47,971 bases of DNA, taken from contig SVBJ01000013.1 in NCBI GenBank assembly GCA_015058955.1, positions 1 through 47,971 of the forward strand, written 5' to 3'. This DNA is from Erysipelotrichaceae bacterium. Lineage in GTDB: Bacteria > Bacillota_I > Bacilli_A > Erysipelotrichales > Erysipelotrichaceae. This document shows, one piece after another, positions 1-8,699 of this stretch (its first letter is position 1; every line of letters begins with the position of its first letter). The notes under the pieces are model-generated. The model ran no database searches. It was not told the origin of the DNA and worked only from the letters and a program-made list of their open reading frames with translations. Both the position numbers and the translations under genes were made by a program.

Positions 1-83
1 CAAATGAAATTTCCGTCAAAAAGCCACACTCTTATCTTACACAAAACAGTGTTATCCTATAACTCAAATGAGAAGTTGTAGGG

Positions 84-89
84 TATAAT
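84..89 (+). promoter_or_regulatory. candidate -10 box of the DUF1287 gene
   Basis: A perfect TATAAT lies 20 bases before the ATG at 110. No good -35 is visible 16-18 bases upstream. Transcription would begin near 96, leaving a leader of about 14 bases without a Shine-Dalgarno sequence. Confidence 0.4.
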
Positions 90-109
90 TAAATCGTACT
101 AATGTGGTT

Positions 110-811
110 ATGAAAAAGGTCAGAAAACTGAGAATGGACAGACTGCTGATACTGCTAATGGGAGTATTGCTGATTGCAATCAGCATTCTTGGTGCGCGCT
201 ATAACATCTTTCCAGCTAAGAAATATACGGCTGCTGACTTCAGCATTGAAGTAATCAAAAGCAGCATGGACTATGATAATGACGGCATTGATGACTATGC
301 CGATTTTCTGGCCGGGGCCAAGAAGGATGCCGCCAATCATCCGGCCTATAACGGGACATACTGGCCTGATGGGGGCTATCCAAGTGATAACTATGGCGTA
401 TGTACCGATGTGATCTGGCGAGCCTTCAGGGAAGCAGGATACTGCTTAAGAGACATGGTAGACAATGACATCAGGGCATATCCTGATGATTATCCGGATG
501 CAGATCCGGACATCAACATCGATTTCCGCCGTGTCAGCAATCTGGAAGACTTCTTTGACAAGTATGCCATTTCTCTTACTACAGACATCAACAAGATTGA
601 GGAATGGATGCCGGGAGACATCGTGGTGTTCAACGAGGGAATGCACATCGGCATGGTATCCGATTACCGTAACCGGAAAGGTCAGGTCTACATAATTCAC
701 AATGGGGGTCAGCCAAACCGTGATGAGGATTATCTTAAAAGAGGAACCGTTTATAAACATTACCGTTTTGATGCCTCGCTGTGTAAGGACATCCTGGTGC
801 GGTGGTATTAA
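110..811 (+). CDS. DUF1287-family secreted/membrane-anchored protein
   Basis: The protein (about 233 aa) has one hydrophobic N-terminal segment (about residues 12-30, LLILLMGVLLIAISILGA), so it is probably exported or anchored with the rest outside. The remainder matches my memory of the DUF1287 family, which has an NlpC/P60-like cysteine peptidase/amidase arrangement: a conserved Cys in GVCTDVIWRAFREAG, a His in MHIGMVSD, and a PGDIVVF strand. The substrate is unknown; a cell-wall role is an inference from the fold. The start is uncertain. A GTG at 104 and an ATG at 110 are in frame, neither has a clear Shine-Dalgarno, and I prefer the ATG. The gene converges on plsY, with terminators for both strands between and within their 3' ends. 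Confidence 0.72.
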   Translation: MKKVRKLRMDRLLILLMGVLLIAISILGARYNIFPAKKYTAADFSIEVIKSSMDYDNDGIDDYADFLAGAKKDAANHPAYNGTYWPDGGYPSDNYGVCTDVIWRAFREAGYCLRDMVDNDIRAYPDDYPDADPDINIDFRRVSNLEDFFDKYAISLTTDINKIEEWMPGDIVVFNEGMHIGMVSDYRNRKGQVYIIHNGGQPNRDEDYLKRGTVYKHYRFDASLCKDILVRWY

Positions 812-834
812 AAAAGACAGCCCTGCGGCTGTCT
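811..834 (-). terminator. rho-independent terminator of plsY
   Basis: An 8-bp stem AGACAGCC/GGCTGTCT (815-822 with 827-834) has a four-base loop. Read on the minus strand it is followed by a run of T. It lies just past the plsY stop and touches the stop codon of the convergent gene. Confidence 0.75.
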
Positions 835-851
835 GGGAAATACTGATGGTG

Positions 852-878
852 AAGGAGATCATTTCTCCTTTTTCTTTA
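852..878 (+). terminator. terminator of the DUF1287 gene, inside the plsY 3' end
   Basis: AAGGAGA (852-858) pairs with TCTCCTT (864-870), followed by TTTCTTT. It is oriented to stop transcription of the upstream + gene and overlaps the last codons of plsY. Confidence 0.5.
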
Positions 879-1482
879 CCAGTGAGAACCTGTTCTCACT
901 GTGATTGAGCAGCCTGTGAATGTTGGCCTTGTGCTTGTAGACGATGAATACCGTCAGTAAGGTAAGCAGGGCTGCAATGCGCTTGTCGGGATTGAAGATC
1001 CAGGCTACAACGGAAGCGCTGATGAAGGCGCTCATGGACGCCAGGGAGATGTACTGGGTCGTCAGGGCAAAACCCACGAAGAAGGCCAGAGGAATCCCAA
1101 CCTGCAGGGCAAAGTACCTGAAGCTGGTCAGCGAGACTGCCAGAAGTATGCCGGCGCTGGTGGCCACACCCTTGCCGCCCTTGAAGTTGGAAAACAGCGG
1201 ATAGCAGTGTCCCAATACCGTACCGATGGCGGTTAATAAGGCCAGGGTAGGGTCGATCTGCTTGAGTATCATGTAGGCAATAAAGCCTTTGGCCGCATCC
1301 AGGGCAGCGACTATGTAGAACACCTTGGTTCCCAGAACTCTGCCGGCATTGGTCGCGCCTAAATTGCCTGAACCTTTCTCACGGATGTCGGTGTTGTAGA
1401 ACACCTTTCCGATGATCAGAGCCCAGGGAATCGAACCGATCAGATAGCCAGCCAGAAGAAATAAAACAGCTTTCAGTATCAT
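859..1482 (-). CDS. plsY: glycerol-3-phosphate acyltransferase PlsY
   Basis: This integral membrane enzyme transfers an acyl group from acyl-phosphate to sn-glycerol-3-phosphate, the first step of phospholipid synthesis in Gram-positives. At 207 aa it is the usual size. The PlsY motifs are present: GSIPWALIIGK (residues 16-26), GSGNLGATNAGRVLG (37-51) and GHCYPLFSNFKGGKGVAT (91-108), separated by hydrophobic segments. A strong Shine-Dalgarno (AAGGAGGGTGATG) precedes the ATG. It is divergent from parE, and the pair shares a 90-base intergenic region. PlsX, which makes the acyl-phosphate substrate, is not in this window. Confidence 0.95.
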   Translation of the reverse strand: MILKAVLFLLAGYLIGSIPWALIIGKVFYNTDIREKGSGNLGATNAGRVLGTKVFYIVAALDAAKGFIAYMILKQIDPTLALLTAIGTVLGHCYPLFSNFKGGKGVATSAGILLAVSLTSFRYFALQVGIPLAFFVGFALTTQYISLASMSAFISASVVAWIFNPDKRIAALLTLLTVFIVYKHKANIHRLLNHSENRFSLVKKKEK

Positions 1483-1544
1483 TTTTCATCACCCTCCTTA
1501 TAATAACATAATGGAATGTTTTTCAATACATAATGGCTCAGATT

Positions 1545-1553
1545 TGGTATAAT
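1545..1553 (+). promoter_or_regulatory. extended -10 promoter of parE
   Basis: TGGTATAAT is a TGn-extended -10 with a perfect hexamer at 1548-1553. The -35 region is poor, as expected for an extended -10 promoter. The GAGG ribosome-binding site at 1562 follows closely. Confidence 0.65.
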
Positions 1554-1572
1554 AATATCGTGAGGTTTTAAT

Positions 1573-3495
1573 ATGCCTGTTAAAGAATATAACGAGAAAA
1601 GTATTCAGATTTTAAAGGGACTGGATGCAGTCAGAAAGAGACCGGGAATGTACATTGGTTCCACGGATTATCACGGACTGCATCATTTAGTATGGGAAAT
1701 AATGGATAATGCGATGGACGAGGCTCTCAACGGCTTTGGCAAGGTCATCAGAGTCACCATCGAGAAGAATAACGTAATATGTGTTGAAGACGAAGGCAGA
1801 GGCATGCCGACCGGCAAGCATGCATCCGGTGTTCCGACCATTCAGGTCATCTTTACCGAGCTTCATGCCGGTGCCAAGTTCTCCAGTGAGTCCGGCTACA
1901 AGACAGCTGGGGGTCTGCATGGGGTTGGTGCTTCAGTCGTCAACGCCTTAAGTGAATGGCTGGAAGTAACCACCAACTATGGCGGCTACACCTGGCGCAT
2001 GACTTTTAAAAACGGCGGCAGTGATGTTTCCAAGCTGGAAAAGCTTGGCCCTACCAACAAGACCGGTACCAAGGTGCGTTTCCTGGCTGACAAGAAGATC
2101 TTCGGCCGCATTGAATATAATTACGAGACCATTCTGGAAAGAGTCAGAGAGGCTGCTTTTCTGACCAATGGGCTTAAGATGGTCCTGGTCGATGAAAGAA
2201 AGAATCAGAAAGAGGAATTCTGCTTTGAAAACGGTCTGGAGGCCTTTGTCAATTACCTTCATGCCGACAGAGACGTTCTTACTCCGGTAGTTACCTTTAA
2301 TGGCGGTACGGCTAAGATCACGGTTGATTTCGCCTTCCAATATACCGATGGGGTAGCTGACAGCTCATATTCATTTGTCAACCACGTCAGAACAGTTGAC
2401 GGGGGAACCCATGTCATCGGCTATAAGACAGCCTTTACCAAGTGCTTCAACGACTATGCCCGTAAAAACGGCTTCCTGAAGGAAAAGGATGACAACCTGG
2501 ACGGCAGTGATATCCGTGAAGGTCTGACAGCCGTCATTTCCCTGACAATCACCGAAGATCTGCTGGAATTTGAAGGGCAGACCAAAGGCAAACTTGGTAC
2601 CCCGGAAGCCCGTAACGTGGTGGAAAGCGTCATCTCCGAACGCCTGACTTTCTATCTGCAGGAAAACAGGGAAATGACTGACAATCTGATCAGAAAGATG
2701 TTAAGAGCCCTGCAGGCCAGAAAGGCTGCCCAGAAGGCCCGTGAGGAAGTACGTTCCGGCAAGGGACGCAACCAGAAGCAGGAACGCCTGATCTCCGGCA
2801 AGTTAGCCCCAGCCCAGAGCCGCAATGCCAAGAAGAACGAACTGTTCCTGGTTGAGGGTGACTCAGCCGGCGGCAGTGCCAAGAGCGGACGTGATTCCAA
2901 ATACCAGGCCATCCTGCCTTTAAGAGGCAAAGTGCTTAATACTGAAAAAGCCAGTGATGCCGAGATCCTTAAAAACGAGGAGCTGGCAACACTGATATAT
3001 ACCATCGGTGCTGATTTCGGCGACAAGTTTGACGTCGAATCCAGCAACTATGACAAGATCATCATCATGACGGATGCTGACACGGACGGTGCCCACATTC
3101 AGGTACTGTTACTGACTTTCTTCTACCGTTACATGAGACCTCTGATCGAGGCCGGCAAGGTCTATGTGGCCTTACCGCCGCTCTACAAGGCTCAGAAGGG
3201 CAAGGAAGTTCACTATGCCTACAGTGATGATGAACTTGAGGAAATCAAGGAAAAATACGGCAAGGTTGAGATTCAGAGATACAAGGGACTTGGTGAAATG
3301 AATGCCGATCAGCTGTGGGAAACCACCATGAATCCGGAAACCAGGACCCTGATCCAGGTCAACATTGACGACAATTTTGCGACTGATAAGAAGTTCAACA
3401 TCCTGATGGGTGACCGTGCGGACATCAGAAGGGAATGGATCGAGGACTTCGTAACCTTTACTCTGGAAGACAAGTATCAGCTGGAGGATAAGTAA
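1573..3495 (+). CDS. parE: DNA topoisomerase IV subunit B
   Basis: This is the ATPase subunit of topoisomerase IV, which decatenates daughter chromosomes. At 640 aa it is family length. The GHKL ATPase domain comes first (DNAMDEAL near residue 44, VEDEGRGMP, then GGLHGVGASVVNALS), followed by the transducer. The TOPRIM domain carries VEGDSAGGSAKSGRD near 427 and DADTDGAHI near 502. ParE and GyrB are close relatives; the immediately following ParC-type subunit and the absence of recF/gyrA neighbours favour ParE. The ribosome-binding site is GTGAGG, and parC starts 2 bases after the stop. Confidence 0.93.
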   Translation: MPVKEYNEKSIQILKGLDAVRKRPGMYIGSTDYHGLHHLVWEIMDNAMDEALNGFGKVIRVTIEKNNVICVEDEGRGMPTGKHASGVPTIQVIFTELHAGAKFSSESGYKTAGGLHGVGASVVNALSEWLEVTTNYGGYTWRMTFKNGGSDVSKLEKLGPTNKTGTKVRFLADKKIFGRIEYNYETILERVREAAFLTNGLKMVLVDERKNQKEEFCFENGLEAFVNYLHADRDVLTPVVTFNGGTAKITVDFAFQYTDGVADSSYSFVNHVRTVDGGTHVIGYKTAFTKCFNDYARKNGFLKEKDDNLDGSDIREGLTAVISLTITEDLLEFEGQTKGKLGTPEARNVVESVISERLTFYLQENREMTDNLIRKMLRALQARKAAQKAREEVRSGKGRNQKQERLISGKLAPAQSRNAKKNELFLVEGDSAGGSAKSGRDSKYQAILPLRGKVLNTEKASDAEILKNEELATLIYTIGADFGDKFDVESSNYDKIIIMTDADTDGAHIQVLLLTFFYRYMRPLIEAGKVYVALPPLYKAQKGKEVHYAYSDDELEEIKEKYGKVEIQRYKGLGEMNADQLWETTMNPETRTLIQVNIDDNFATDKKFNILMGDRADIRREWIEDFVTFTLEDKYQLEDK

Positions 3496-3497
3496 TC

Positions 3498-5969
3498 ATG
3501 GCCAAACAGAATGAAAATGAATTCATGAGATTAGCGCTTAATGATCTGATCTCCGAAAGATATGGCGACTATGCCAAGTACATCATTCAGGACAGAGCTC
3601 TGCCGGATGCCAGAGACGGTTTAAAGCCTGTTCAGAGAAGAATTCTCTATGCGATGTACAAAGAGGGCAATACTGCCGATAAGGCGTACAGAAAGAGCGC
3701 CAAGACCGTAGGCATCGTAATCGGTAACTATCACCCGCACGGTGATTCCAGCGTTTACGAAGCAATGGTAAGACTGTCACAGTCCTGGAAACAGAACTAT
3801 CCGTTAGTGGAAATGCAGGGCAACAACGGTTCCATCGATGATGACCCGCCGGCTGCCATGCGTTATACCGAAGCCAGACTGGCCGGATTAAGTACGACTC
3901 TGCTGCAGGACATTGACAAGGAGACCGTTACCTGGTCACCTAACTTTGACGACACAGAAAATGAGCCGACGGTTCTGCCGGCCCGTTTCCCTAATCTGCT
4001 GGTCAACGGTTCAACCGGTATCGCTGCCGGTTATGCCACCAACATCCCGCCGCACAACCTGAAGGAAGTGGTGGATGGGACGGTTTACCGCATTAAGCAT
4101 CCGAAGTGCTCTCTGGATGAGGTAATGCAGTTCATCAAGGGACCGGATTTCCCGACCGGAGGCATCGTACAGGGACTGGATGGAATAAAGGAATCCTTTG
4201 CCAGCGGCCGCGGCAAGATCGTGGTCAGAGGCAAGGTCAGAATTGAAGAGGGCCGCAGCAATAACCAGATCATCATCTACGAGATCCCTTATGAAGTCAT
4301 CAAGATCAATCTGGTCAAGAAGATCGATGACATCAGATTCAACAGGGACATTGACGGCATTCTGGCGGTCAGAGATGAATCTGACCGTAAAGGCTTAAGG
4401 ATCGTCATCGATGTCTCCAAGGACATCAATGCTGAACTGATCCTCAATTATCTCTACAAGAATACCGATCTTCAGATCAACTACAACTACAACATGATTG
4501 CGATCGTTGACCGCCGTCCGACGCAGTTAGGCTTGCTGGACGCTCTTGATGCCTACATTGCCTTTGCTCAGGAAGTCATCAGAGCCCGTTCACACTACGA
4601 ATTCAACAAGCGCATTGACAGATGCCATATCCTGGAAGGCCTGATCAAGGCCGTCAGTGTTCTCGATGAGGTCATCGCCATCATCAGAGGATCCAAGGAC
4701 AAGGCAGACTCCAAGAAGAAGCTGATTGCCCGCTTCGGCTTTACCGAAGTGCAGGCAGAAGCCATCGTCAATCTGCGTCTGTACCGCTTGAGCAATACCG
4801 ACATCTTTGAACTTAAGGATGAGTTTGCCAGACTGGTAGGCGAACTGAAGGAGTTAAAGGAGATCATTGAAAACGACTCCAAGCTCAATCAGGTATTATG
4901 TAAGGAACTTAAGGAAGTAGCCGACAAGTACGGTACGGAAAGAAGAAGCGTCATTGAGAATGAGGTCAGCGACATTGTCATTGACAAGACCGCCATGATC
5001 GCCAATGAGCACATCGTCTTCACCCTGTCCCGTGACGGCTACATCAAGAGAGTATCGATGCGTTCCTACTCATCCAATGATTCCCTAACCGGATTAAAGG
5101 ATCAGGATGAACTGATCGGCTTCTCGGAAGCAGATACCCTGGATACCTTACTGGCCTTTACTGAAAGCGGCGAATATGTTTCCATCCCGCTGTATACCCT
5201 GGCGGAATACAAGTGGAAGGACATCGGTGACCACATTTCCCGTTATGTCAGAGTCAACAACTCTGAGAAGTTTGTGGGAGCATGTCTGGTCAAGGACTTC
5301 AATACCTATGCCTGGATCATCTCCGTTTCCCGCAACGGCATGGTCAAGAAAACCATGCTGCCGGCCTGGCAGCTGCAGAGAACCTCCAAGAGTTCCACCG
5401 GCATGAAGCTGGTTGATGATGACAAGGTAATAACCGTGCTGGTCGGCTATGAAAATGATGACATCACCTTTGTTACCAAGGAAGGCTTCATCTCCCGCTA
5501 TCCGATCGCCGAGATACCGCAGACAGCTACCAGAGCCAAGGGCGTCAGAAGTGTCAAGCTGGCAGAAGGGGACTATGTTTCCGATGCCGCCATCATAAAT
5601 GAATACGTCAGTGAAGCAGTCTACCTGACTGAAAAAGCCGGTGCCAAGCGCATCAAGACCGCTGACATTGAAGTTACCAGAAGAGCTACCAAGGGCATTC
5701 TGGTCGCCAAGAAGAACAAGACCAATCCGCATGCCATCAGATATGTGATCACGGCAGCCTTAAATGACAGTTTGAATTTGATCACCACAGAGGGTATGAT
5801 GGATTTAAAGAGCAAGGACGTTTCCCTGATGTCCAAGGATGCCAGATTCTCCAATCCGGTTACCGGTAAGATCTGGTATCACATCCGGGGCATTCCGGAA
5901 GTTAAGATAATTGACATTCCGGAAGGGGTAACGGAGAAGAGTTTTGAAGAACTGACTTTGGAGGTATAA
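3498..5969 (+). CDS. parC: DNA topoisomerase IV subunit A
   Basis: This is the DNA-cleaving subunit of topoisomerase IV. It is 823 aa with an N-terminal winged-helix/tower breakage-reunion domain, catalytic tyrosine Y123 in AAMRYTEARL, and a C-terminal beta-pinwheel of repeated blades (about residues 500-800). The QRRILYAM and GNYHPHGDSSVYEAMVRL motifs of the quinolone-binding region are intact. The pinwheel has no GyrA-box-like QRRGGKG motif that I can see, which fits ParC. It is co-transcribed with parE, with two bases between the genes. Confidence 0.93.
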   Translation: MAKQNENEFMRLALNDLISERYGDYAKYIIQDRALPDARDGLKPVQRRILYAMYKEGNTADKAYRKSAKTVGIVIGNYHPHGDSSVYEAMVRLSQSWKQNYPLVEMQGNNGSIDDDPPAAMRYTEARLAGLSTTLLQDIDKETVTWSPNFDDTENEPTVLPARFPNLLVNGSTGIAAGYATNIPPHNLKEVVDGTVYRIKHPKCSLDEVMQFIKGPDFPTGGIVQGLDGIKESFASGRGKIVVRGKVRIEEGRSNNQIIIYEIPYEVIKINLVKKIDDIRFNRDIDGILAVRDESDRKGLRIVIDVSKDINAELILNYLYKNTDLQINYNYNMIAIVDRRPTQLGLLDALDAYIAFAQEVIRARSHYEFNKRIDRCHILEGLIKAVSVLDEVIAIIRGSKDKADSKKKLIARFGFTEVQAEAIVNLRLYRLSNTDIFELKDEFARLVGELKELKEIIENDSKLNQVLCKELKEVADKYGTERRSVIENEVSDIVIDKTAMIANEHIVFTLSRDGYIKRVSMRSYSSNDSLTGLKDQDELIGFSEADTLDTLLAFTESGEYVSIPLYTLAEYKWKDIGDHISRYVRVNNSEKFVGACLVKDFNTYAWIISVSRNGMVKKTMLPAWQLQRTSKSSTGMKLVDDDKVITVLVGYENDDITFVTKEGFISRYPIAEIPQTATRAKGVRSVKLAEGDYVSDAAIINEYVSEAVYLTEKAGAKRIKTADIEVTRRATKGILVAKKNKTNPHAIRYVITAALNDSLNLITTEGMMDLKSKDVSLMSKDARFSNPVTGKIWYHIRGIPEVKIIDIPEGVTEKSFEELTLEV

Positions 5970-5971
5970 AG

Positions 5972-7348
5972 ATGAAGCTTATAGGAAGATTACTCATTCT
6001 TTTACTGGTAATGGCCCTGACGGCCCTGGCCACTTTCGGCATAACGACCTGGTATTACCGCATACCGGTACTCAAGGATGCCTCCCTGCAGCTGTATGGC
6101 AGCATTGGGGCAGGTGTTCTGTCATTACTGGCAGGATTGCTGCTGGTGGCTTCAAAGAAGAAAAAGAAAACAGCTGTTAAGGCAGAAGAACCGGCTGCCA
6201 GGACGGAAAAGAAGATTGAGACAGCCAGAGTCATCACTCCGAAGAAGGAAGAGATCGGCATCACTGTTGATGAAATACCTATCCAGCCTGAGGTGCCGGA
6301 AATGCCTGCCTATGATGAACCGGACATTGACCTGTTCAATACATCAATGGCCATGCCGGTGATCACCCCGGAACAGGAAGCTGCTGAAGCAGAGAAAGCC
6401 CGTCAGGGTGAACCTGATCTGCAGCCGATGGGTGACAGCGCTGCTCTGGACAATGTTCCGTTGGTCAACTACGAGGACGGACCTCAAGAAGTCAAGCAGG
6501 CCTTCATCGATGATACCACCCGGGTCATCAACATGGCTTCCCTGAGAGATTATCTCAACAAGACTGAAAAGGAAAACGGAGAGGATAAGACCACGGTTTC
6601 CAAGGCTTCGGTTTCCCCGATCCAGACTGTTGTTTCGCCGTTTGGCCCAAGAAAGACCAGTACTGAAGAGGTTCTGAATGAACAGTTGGCACAGCAGGTC
6701 AGCAAACCGGTGGAAGAGGTAATTGCTGAAACAGCTGAAGAAGTAATTGAAGAACCGGCTGAAACCGTTGAAAATACTGTTGAGGAGATCATAACTGAGG
6801 TACCGTTTGAGGAAGAAATCAGCTTTGATCATCCATACTTTGATACCGTAAAGCAGGAAGAACCTGCTGAACAGGAAGCCCAGCCGGCAGAAGAAATCAG
6901 ACAGGAAGAAATCCAACCTGAAGAACCTGCTGAAGAAATCGCTGCAGTCAGCGAAGAACAGGAAGTACAGCCTGCAGAAGCCGTTGAAGAACAGCCGCAG
7001 TGGACCGCTACCGAACGGGTCATCACTGAACCGGAAAGACAGCTGCAGCCGCAGGAGGCTGATGAGCTGGACAATACCCTGACCAAGACGCGGGAACAGT
7101 TCATCACCAGAAGCAACATCTCCTATATCGATGAATCCGGTAAGCCGCAGTTCCGCGTTACCCAGGAGATCAAGAAGGTTGAGGTCTCCGATGAGGAATT
7201 AGGCATCGGCAAGGATTTTGAGGGATTTGACGTCAGAGCCGAGAGGAATGAAAGGATCAATCACATCCTCAACACCATCATCACTCTGCTGGCAATCCGG
7301 TTGGCACTGATCGTAATTTATTATTTCTATACCAAGTTTTTCGGATAA
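5972..7348 (+). CDS. acidic, repeat-rich membrane protein of unknown function
   Basis: I do not recognise this 458-aa protein. Two hydrophobic helices at the N-terminus (about 7-29 and 42-60) are followed by a lysine cluster (KKKKK near 63). A long Glu/Pro/Ala-rich, probably disordered region (about 65-400) contains imperfect EEPAEE-type repeats. A single C-terminal membrane helix follows (about 432-455). If the lysine cluster is cytoplasmic, the acidic region would be too. It sits 2 bases after parC and its stop is directly followed by the yqeH ATG, so it is in the same transcript as both. The context suggests no specific job beyond possible membrane scaffolding; that is speculation. Confidence 0.6.
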   Translation: MKLIGRLLILLLVMALTALATFGITTWYYRIPVLKDASLQLYGSIGAGVLSLLAGLLLVASKKKKKTAVKAEEPAARTEKKIETARVITPKKEEIGITVDEIPIQPEVPEMPAYDEPDIDLFNTSMAMPVITPEQEAAEAEKARQGEPDLQPMGDSAALDNVPLVNYEDGPQEVKQAFIDDTTRVINMASLRDYLNKTEKENGEDKTTVSKASVSPIQTVVSPFGPRKTSTEEVLNEQLAQQVSKPVEEVIAETAEEVIEEPAETVENTVEEIITEVPFEEEISFDHPYFDTVKQEEPAEQEAQPAEEIRQEEIQPEEPAEEIAAVSEEQEVQPAEAVEEQPQWTATERVITEPERQLQPQEADELDNTLTKTREQFITRSNISYIDESGKPQFRVTQEIKKVEVSDEELGIGKDFEGFDVRAERNERINHILNTIITLLAIRLALIVIYYFYTKFFG

Positions 7349-8404
7349 ATGAGCATTTTAAGAAAGTGTAAGGGCTGTGGAGCCATATTACAGAATACTG
7401 ATAGTCAGGCACTGGGATATGTGCCTGATTTGACTATGGAATACTGTCAGAGATGTTTCCGTCTGACCCATTATGACCGTCAGCAGGATTACATTGATCT
7501 GACCGTTACCCAGGATCTCTCACTGATTGAGGATCTGCAGGGCGTCTTTGTCTGGATCGTTGATGTCATCGATCTGGAAACTTCCTTACTGTCGGTAATA
7601 CCGCAGTTTCTGAAGAACAGACGCTTCATCATGGTCGTTAACAAGTGCGACCTGTTACCGGCTACGGTAAAGGAAATGAAGATCAGAAAGTACATCGGCT
7701 TACGTCTGAAGCAGCTGGGACTGCAGAGTGAGGCAGTGATCATCAGAGGCAGGGAATCAGACTTCCGTGAGAAGATGATCGAGATCATCAGAAACAGAAA
7801 AGAGGACTTCATCTTCATGGGCATTGCCAATGTCGGCAAGTCCACCGTCATTAATGATCTGCTGGGACAGCAGTTACTGACCGTCAACCGCAATCCGAGC
7901 ACTACGCTGGCTGTTAACAGAATTGAAACCGAATACGGCACTCTGATCGACAGTGTCGGTCTGGTAGCTGGGGAATCGGTTCAGGCTTATCTTGCCAGCA
8001 ATACCCTCAAGCAGGTCGTACCTTATGCCCCGATCAATCCGCTGATCTATCAGTTAAGAAGTTCACAGAGCATTGCGATAGGGGGACTGGCCAGAATTGA
8101 TCTGCTGGATTGCGACAGACTGACCTGTGTGGTATACTGTTCCAATCTGCTTAAGGTAACCCGTGGCAAGCGGAGCAACCGGGATAGCCTGTGGCAGCGC
8201 CATTACGGCCGTGAGCTTTCACCGGTGGTAAAGGGCACCAGAGGGTTAGGACAGATGAAGAAAACCTCGTTTGAACCTCACGAAGACAAGACAGACATCT
8301 GCATTGCCGGCTTAGGCTGGATCTGCGTATCCGGTAAGTTCAGCAGGATCGAGGTTTATACTGCACCGCAGATCGGTGTACATGAAAGAAAGGTGTTGAT
8401 ATAA
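7349..8404 (+). CDS. yqeH: circularly permuted ribosome-biogenesis GTPase YqeH
   Basis: YqeH is needed for 30S subunit assembly in Bacillus. The 351-aa protein has an N-terminal zinc finger (C7, C10, C33, C36), then a permuted GTPase with G4 NKCD (98-101) ahead of the P-loop GIANVGKS (158-165). The G3 motif comes last, as DSVG (201-204) where DTPG is usual. The C-terminal part resembles the RNA-binding region of the family. It is directly adjacent to the preceding membrane-protein gene, and yhbY starts one base after the stop. The yqeH-yhbY-nadD-yqeK order is the classic Bacillota cluster, here without aroE and rsfS. Confidence 0.93.
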   Translation: MSILRKCKGCGAILQNTDSQALGYVPDLTMEYCQRCFRLTHYDRQQDYIDLTVTQDLSLIEDLQGVFVWIVDVIDLETSLLSVIPQFLKNRRFIMVVNKCDLLPATVKEMKIRKYIGLRLKQLGLQSEAVIIRGRESDFREKMIEIIRNRKEDFIFMGIANVGKSTVINDLLGQQLLTVNRNPSTTLAVNRIETEYGTLIDSVGLVAGESVQAYLASNTLKQVVPYAPINPLIYQLRSSQSIAIGGLARIDLLDCDRLTCVVYCSNLLKVTRGKRSNRDSLWQRHYGRELSPVVKGTRGLGQMKKTSFEPHEDKTDICIAGLGWICVSGKFSRIEVYTAPQIGVHERKVLI

Positions 8405-8405
8405 C

Positions 8406-8699
8406 ATGTTGAATAAAGCACAGAAACAGTACCTTAAGGGACTGGCCAATACATTAAAGCCACTGGTACAGATCGGCAAGAACGGACTCAATGACAACAT
8501 CATCATGTCCGTTGATGAGATCCTGACGGCTCATGAGATCGTCAAGATCACCGTACTGAATACCTGTGAGACTTCCAGCAATGAATTAGCTCTGGATATC
8601 GCCGGGGCAACCGGCGCTGAGATCGTCTCTCAGCTGGGACGCAAGATCGTCTTATACCGCAAGAATCCCAAGAAGACTTCCATTGAACTGCCAAGATGA
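8406..8699 (+). CDS. yhbY: YhbY-family (CRM domain) RNA-binding protein
   Basis: This is a 97-aa single-domain CRM/YhbY protein that associates with pre-50S ribosomes in bacteria. The sequence follows the family: LNKAQKQYLKGLANTLKPL, the GxxG-like IGKNGLND loop, a HEIVKI strand and a C-terminal GRKIVLYRK strand. Its TGA stop overlaps the next ATG (ATGA), so translation of the NadD/YqeK chimera is coupled to it. Confidence 0.92.
   Translation: MLNKAQKQYLKGLANTLKPLVQIGKNGLNDNIIMSVDEILTAHEIVKITVLNTCETSSNELALDIAGATGAEIVSQLGRKIVLYRKNPKKTSIELPR

Noticed and set aside
881-900. Hairpin GTGAGAAC/GTTCTCAC inside the plsY 3' coding region
   Set aside because: It is not followed by a T run on either strand and encodes normal PlsY C-terminal codons, so I do not call it a terminator.
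6344-7119. Long antisense open frames opposite the acidic membrane protein
   Set aside because: They are shadows of the Glu/Pro-rich repeats (giving Ser/Phe-rich translations), with no ribosome-binding sites or family features.
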